Shown here: positions 5,991 through 7,831 of the stretch, piece by piece
How the letters are laid out: every line of letters starts with the position of its first letter
Position numbering within the stretch: the first letter of the stretch is position 1
From: an uncultured Pelolinea sp.
Lineage (GTDB): Bacteria; Chloroflexota; Anaerolineae; Anaerolineales; Anaerolineaceae
Reading direction: 5' to 3'
Length of the DNA stretch: 7,831 nt
Assembly (NCBI GenBank): GCA_937902055.1
Contig: CALGUJ010000202.1
Coordinates: 1 to 7,831, forward strand
Translations under genes and position numbers: made by a program
Notes under the pieces: generated by a model
Seen by the model: the letters and a program-made list of their open reading frames with translations, nothing else
Told to the model about the DNA's origin: nothing
Databases searched by the model: none

Positions 5991-6335
5991 ATGGCAGAAG
6001 AGAAGAAAATACGCGTTTTGATGGTTTGCGCAATGGGCATGTCTTCCAGCCTGATCGAAGCAAAGACCGCCAAAGCGGCGGAAGCAGCAGGTGTTCCATT
6101 TGAGTTGAAAGCGATCGAAGCCGCTGAAATGGGCCGCTGGAATTTCGCCGAGAACCCGATGGATGTGGTACTGGTCGCGCCGCAAGTCAGGTTCAAAAAG
6201 AAAAGCATCGAGGAAGCCTCGGGCCCATACGGAAGTATCGTATTGAATATCGATACTGTCGCCTATGGCATGGTGGATGGCGAAGCCATTTTTAATCAGG
6301 TGATGGAAGCCCTAAAAGAACGCGGCGCGAAATAA
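5991..6335 (+). CDS. PTS sugar transporter subunit EIIB, lactose/cellobiose family
   Basis: Small cytosolic phosphocarrier that takes phosphate from EIIA on a cysteine and passes it to the sugar bound in EIIC. Its 114 residues are a complete single EIIB domain, slightly longer than the usual 100-106. The phosphorylatable cysteine is Cys13 in VLMVCAMGMSSSL, the family P-loop-like signature; DVVLVAPQVRF (58-68) and the late IDTVAYGMVDGE stretch are also standard. AGGTG at 5982-5986, 4 nt before the ATG, is the ribosome-binding site. It follows the GH4 gene by 40 nt and is surely part of the same operon. It must pair with the EIIC above; the required EIIA is not encoded in this window, so it lies downstream or elsewhere. 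Confidence 0.95.
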   Translation: MAEEKKIRVLMVCAMGMSSSLIEAKTAKAAEAAGVPFELKAIEAAEMGRWNFAENPMDVVLVAPQVRFKKKSIEEASGPYGSIVLNIDTVAYGMVDGEAIFNQVMEALKERGAK

Positions 6336-6381
6336 ACACGCGCGGCAGTAAGCGCTGATTTAATCAGGAAGGCAGGTTCAC

Positions 6382-7221
6382 ATGGTACTAAAAGGTCTGC
6401 TGGTGGTTGCCAGCGGGTTTGCGTTTATTTTTGCCTCGGGCATTCCCATGCGCATGCTCGGACGTTTCCGGCCGGATTATAAAAAAGACGGGTTATATTG
6501 GGGAATCGGCATATGGATCATCGCCTTCTTCGTCAGTAATTTCCTGCAAAACCTGGTCAAACAGATTGCGACACACGGGGAAGGCCAGGTATCCGGATTG
6601 ACGCCTTACCTGTTGGGTGCTGTGCTCACCATGCTGTTGCTGCAAATCGGAATGCGCATCTTTCTGCGCAAACGCGCAGCGCAAGGCGAGGATATCGACA
6701 GCGACGGATTGGCCCTGGGATTCGGCATTGGCGTGATCACCCAAATCTTCACGGGGCTATCCCTGATCGGCGCAGGCGCCGGGTTAATGTTCCAGGGTTT
6801 TGGCATGCAGACCGTTCCGGGGACGGTGCAATCGGGCACAACTGAAATGATCTCCAGCGCCAACTTTTTTAGCCTGGTCGCCGCGCTGCTTTCGATGATC
6901 TTTTACCGCATGGCCTTGCTGACTGTCAGTTCCGTACAGGGCTACCTGGTAGCCGGATCGTTGAAAGGGAAAGCCGCGCGCTTTTGGTCGGCGTTGTTGG
7001 TTGCCACCGCTTTCTCATGGGTTATTTTCTTCGTTCAATGGGCTTTGGGCACTGAAAACCCGGGCCAGATATTGGGAATCACTTCTCCCTTTATCTCGCT
7101 TGTGTCAATCGTTTACTACGCAATCGTGTTCTATCTCGGTTACCGCTGGCTGGCCGGCGAATTGGGCTCGGCAGGCGGCAAGAAATCAAATAAAGGAGTA
7201 AAAAACTATGGCAGAAAGTAA
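6382..7221 (+). CDS. Polytopic membrane protein, possibly a YhfC-like protein without protease residues
   Basis: I do not firmly recognise this gene. The 279 residues show about seven hydrophobic segments (roughly 2-20, 38-60, 74-95, 110-137, 160-182, 203-222, 235-257), a charged loop RKRAAQGEDIDSD (96-108) and a lysine-rich C-terminal tail (residues 265-279), so it is an inner-membrane protein. The order of segments, LLLQIGMRIFLRKR (85-98) followed by LGFGIGVITQIF (112-123), recalls YhfC-type intramembrane metalloproteases, in which EE..R and GHG..E residues lie at these places; here Gln88, Phe114 and Thr120/Gln121 would replace them, so a protease activity is not supported. AGGAAGG (6366-6372) is the ribosome-binding site. 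It follows EIIB by 46 nt and overlaps the next gene by 14 nt, hence is in the PTS operon. It could help transport, sense flux or serve the SUMF1-like partner; this is inference. Confidence 0.8.
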   Translation: MVLKGLLVVASGFAFIFASGIPMRMLGRFRPDYKKDGLYWGIGIWIIAFFVSNFLQNLVKQIATHGEGQVSGLTPYLLGAVLTMLLLQIGMRIFLRKRAAQGEDIDSDGLALGFGIGVITQIFTGLSLIGAGAGLMFQGFGMQTVPGTVQSGTTEMISSANFFSLVAALLSMIFYRMALLTVSSVQGYLVAGSLKGKAARFWSALLVATAFSWVIFFVQWALGTENPGQILGITSPFISLVSIVYYAIVFYLGYRWLAGELGSAGGKKSNKGVKNYGRK

Positions 7222-7831
7222 ATTCCCTCTGTTTGTCTGCGGAAAAGACAAGCGCCCCATGGTCAAGATTCCGGCGGGCAAATTCCTGTTTGGGGAAGAT
7301 AAGGAAGAAATCGAAACCAAAGAATACTTCATTGATCTGTATCCGGTGACCAACGCCGAATACAAGAAGTTCGTGGAAGCTACCGGTCATCCCGATCCGG
7401 CTTCCTGGCGCAACGGCACCTGGCCGGCGGGCAAGGAAAACCACCCGGTGGTTGAAGTCAACTGGGAAAGCGCCTCGGCTTACGCCGCCTGGGCCGGCAA
7501 GCGCCTGCCCACCGGCGAGGAATGGGAAAAAGCCGCGCGCGGCACAGACGGGCGTATTTGGCCCTGGGGAGATGAATTCGACCGCGCCAAATGCAACACC
7601 TTTTCGGGCGATACCACTCCGATCGGGCAGTATTCACCGGCGGGCGATAGCCCCTACGGCTGCCAGGATATGGCCGGAAACGTGTGGGAATGGATCGGCG
7701 GCGGCAGCCCATCGCAATTGCGTGCGCCCCTGCGCGGCGGCGACTGGCTGGATGGCGCGGAAGAGGCGCAGACCTTTTACGTGCGCCTGCATACGCCGCA
7801 CCGCAAGAACCCCTTCATCGGATTTCGCTGC
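7208..7831 (+). CDS. SUMF1/FGE-sulfatase-domain protein, 3' end cut by window
   Basis: Open reading frame of 208 codons running off the window, starting at the ATG at 7208 with AAGGAG (7193-7198) 9 nt upstream. The start lies inside the membrane-protein gene (14-nt overlap), so translation is probably coupled. Conserved marks of the formylglycine-generating-enzyme fold appear in order: MVKIPAGKFLFG (18-29), YPVTNAEYKKF (45-55), RLPTGEEWEKAARG (99-112), WPWGDEF (118-124), GCQDMAGNVWEW (151-162), RGGDW (176-180), IGFRC (204-208). No signal peptide, so cytosolic. True FGEs carry a copper-binding cysteine pair between the GGSW and GFR motifs; that segment (181-203) has none here. It is therefore unlikely to make formylglycine and may be a binding protein or another SUMF1-fold enzyme. 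Sulfatase genes are absent from the window. Confidence 0.93.
   Translation, partial: MAESKFPLFVCGKDKRPMVKIPAGKFLFGEDKEEIETKEYFIDLYPVTNAEYKKFVEATGHPDPASWRNGTWPAGKENHPVVEVNWESASAYAAWAGKRLPTGEEWEKAARGTDGRIWPWGDEFDRAKCNTFSGDTTPIGQYSPAGDSPYGCQDMAGNVWEWIGGGSPSQLRAPLRGGDWLDGAEEAQTFYVRLHTPHRKNPFIGFRC

Noticed and set aside
6355..6367. CTGATT-T-AATCAG dyad before the membrane-protein gene as a riboregulator hiding the Shine-Dalgarno
   Set aside because: The stem is short, AT-rich and overlaps only two bases of AGGAAGG, so sequestration would be weak.
7458..7712. Minus-strand arginine-rich reading frame near the window end
   Set aside because: It is a shadow of the SUMF1-domain gene, whose conserved motifs lie on the plus strand throughout.

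Overview
The window reads as a bacterial chromosome segment of moderate GC content with Shine-Dalgarno-led genes and sigma70-type promoters. No gene here fixes the taxonomy. The divergent YchF/DUF933-type NTPase, the doubly membrane-anchored thioredoxin-like protein and the overall style would suit an Anaerolineae-like member of Chloroflexota, but that is a low-confidence inference from memory. There is no sign of phage, insertion sequences or CRISPR.

Left part (1-1890), housekeeping. A YchF-family P-loop NTPase gene runs leftward. A tRNA-Leu(CAA) with its own good promoter runs rightward. A secreted or membrane thioredoxin-like CPHC protein runs leftward. The tRNA and the thioredoxin-like gene converge on one perfect 14-bp hairpin that can terminate transcription in both directions.

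Middle (1890-3183), control. The 178-bp divergent spacer holds a near-consensus promoter (TTGACT-N17-TATTAT). Its -10 end and start site are covered by a LacI/CcpA-type operator (TGTAAACGGTTACA). The promoter drives a LacI-family regulator. I see no terminator after the regulator gene and no second convincing promoter or operator before the next gene. The simplest reading is that regulator and transport operon share one autoregulated promoter.

Right part (3184-7831), a sugar phosphotransferase operon. The order is EIIC of the cellobiose/lactose PTS family, a GH4 NAD/metal-dependent 6-phospho-glycosidase, EIIB of the same PTS family, a seven-segment membrane protein of uncertain family, and a SUMF1/FGE-sulfatase-fold protein cut by the window end. 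EIIC and EIIB would import a beta-diglucoside-type sugar as its 6-phosphate and the GH4 enzyme would cleave it inside the cell. No EIIA is present in the window. A perfect 12-bp hairpin with a GUGA tetraloop separates EIIC from GH4 and may set their relative expression.

The least explained part is the last gene pair. The membrane protein resembles YhfC-type intramembrane metalloproteases in layout but lacks the expected acidic and histidine residues. The SUMF1-domain protein lacks the catalytic cysteine pair of true formylglycine-generating enzymes. The two genes overlap by 14 nt. They look like catalytically altered relatives of known enzymes attached to a PTS operon.
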